Made by a program: the position numbers and the translations under genes. Below the pieces are notes generated by a model. It worked only from the letters and a program-made list of their open reading frames with translations. It had not been told where the DNA came from and ran no database searches. Shown here one piece after another: positions 29,367-29,769 of a DNA stretch of 29,769 nt. The stretch comes from Prevotella sp. UBA3288 (GTDB lineage Bacteria > Bacteroidota > Bacteroidia > Bacteroidales > Bacteroidaceae), in the NCBI GenBank assembly GCA_002361655.1, contig DETM01000003.1, positions 1 to 29,769 of the forward strand, given 5' to 3'. Each line of letters begins with the position of its first letter. The first letter of the stretch is position 1.

Positions 29367-29769
29367 TTATGCCCTGCTGGCTTTTTTGCGCTGGTCGTGG
29401 TCGAGGATAGCCTTGCGAATACGCATAGACTTGGGGGTGACCTCCACCAGTTCGTCTTCCTTGATATACTCCAGACATTCCTCAAGGCTCATGATGACCT
29501 TGGGGATGATGCGGGCCTTGTCGTCGGTACCCGAGGCACGCACATTGGTGAGTTGCTTGGCCTTGCAGACATTGACCACGAGGTCGTTGTCGTGCACATG
29601 TTCGCCGACTACCTGTCCCATATAGACCTCTTCGCCCGGGTCGATGAAGAACTTGCCGCGATCCTGCAGTTTGTCGATGGCATAGGCATAGGCCGTGCCG
29701 GTCTCCAGCGCAATCATCGAACCGTTGACACGGCGCTCTATCTCGCCCTTGTAGGGCTGGTACTCCTTG
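29367..29769 (-). CDS. typA: Ribosome-associated GTPase TypA/BipA, C-terminal part (5' end outside window)
   Basis: The minus-strand frame is open to the window edge. About 133 residues are visible, beginning KEYQPYKGEIERRVNGSM and ending in DHDQRKKASRA. The stretches GTAYAYAIDKLQDRG, FIDPGEEVYMGQVVGEH and KQLTNVRASGTDDK, followed by LVEVTPKSMRIRK, are characteristic of the C-terminal domain unique to TypA/BipA, which binds the ribosome and aids growth under stress and 50S assembly. The GTPase domain lies outside the window. The gene precedes pfs and luxS on the same strand with a short repeat-filled gap. Confidence 0.95.
   Translation of the reverse strand, partial: KEYQPYKGEIERRVNGSMIALETGTAYAYAIDKLQDRGKFFIDPGEEVYMGQVVGEHVHDNDLVVNVCKAKQLTNVRASGTDDKARIIPKVIMSLEECLEYIKEDELVEVTPKSMRIRKAILDHDQRKKASRA

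Overview
The window looks like a chromosomal segment from a Bacteroidota bacterium, most likely Prevotellaceae (Prevotella/Segatella type). Four things point there: promoter-like boxes of the Bacteroidota type (TAnnTTTG), AT-rich leaders without strong Shine-Dalgarno sites, secreted proteins ending in a short 'KKGLYI-NGRKVVVK' tail, and an Asp-rich stretch after a lipoprotein cysteine. The genus is inferred from these patterns and from remembered homologues; no 16S or phylogenetic marker was compared. No rRNA, tRNA, CRISPR array, transposase or phage gene was recognised.

Layout. 1-414: 3' end of a LytTR-type DNA-binding regulator. 467-6055 (minus): a secreted GH127-type glycosidase followed 21 nt later by a large protein that fuses two receiver-like domains to a PPDK/PEP-synthase-type ATP-binding domain. 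6374-8314 (plus): NADP-type glutamate dehydrogenase (gdhA), then an RlpA-like double-psi beta-barrel protein. 8283-11675 (minus): a glycine-zipper lipoprotein that overlaps rlpA tail to tail, and a YfhO-family multipass membrane protein. 11871-12965 (plus): a membrane-anchored AraC-type regulator. 12966-13475: a 510-nt non-coding stretch packed with tandem repeats, one elaborate hairpin and a promoter. 13476-27962 (plus): a 14.5-kb surface locus encoding a 527-aa secreted protein, an unlisted 53-aa peptide gene, a roughly 3,913-aa multidomain secreted protein and a 266-aa lipoprotein, closed by a clear terminator. 28098-29769 (minus): luxS, pfs/mtnN and the 3' part of typA/bipA.

How the genes fit together. 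Pfs and LuxS are consecutive steps of S-adenosylhomocysteine recycling and together make the AI-2 precursor. The surface locus reads like one transcriptional unit. Its two large proteins share a 'GHTI / GGFIG / NC' beta-repeat module, and the giant protein and the lipoprotein share a second small module built around a G-E-x-x-G turn, so they may act together at the cell surface.

The most unusual theme is repetitive DNA entering coding regions in frame. Pfs, the ATP-binding fusion protein and the GH127 enzyme each carry an apparent 18-24-codon insertion with odd composition or small palindromes. The giant protein has a 9-bp repeat array also seen in an intergenic gap. The RlpA signal peptide is partly encoded by one arm of a 32-bp inverted repeat. 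The 527-aa protein contains a 55-nt near-perfect palindrome inside its coding sequence and a 24-bp tandem duplication of its own start region.
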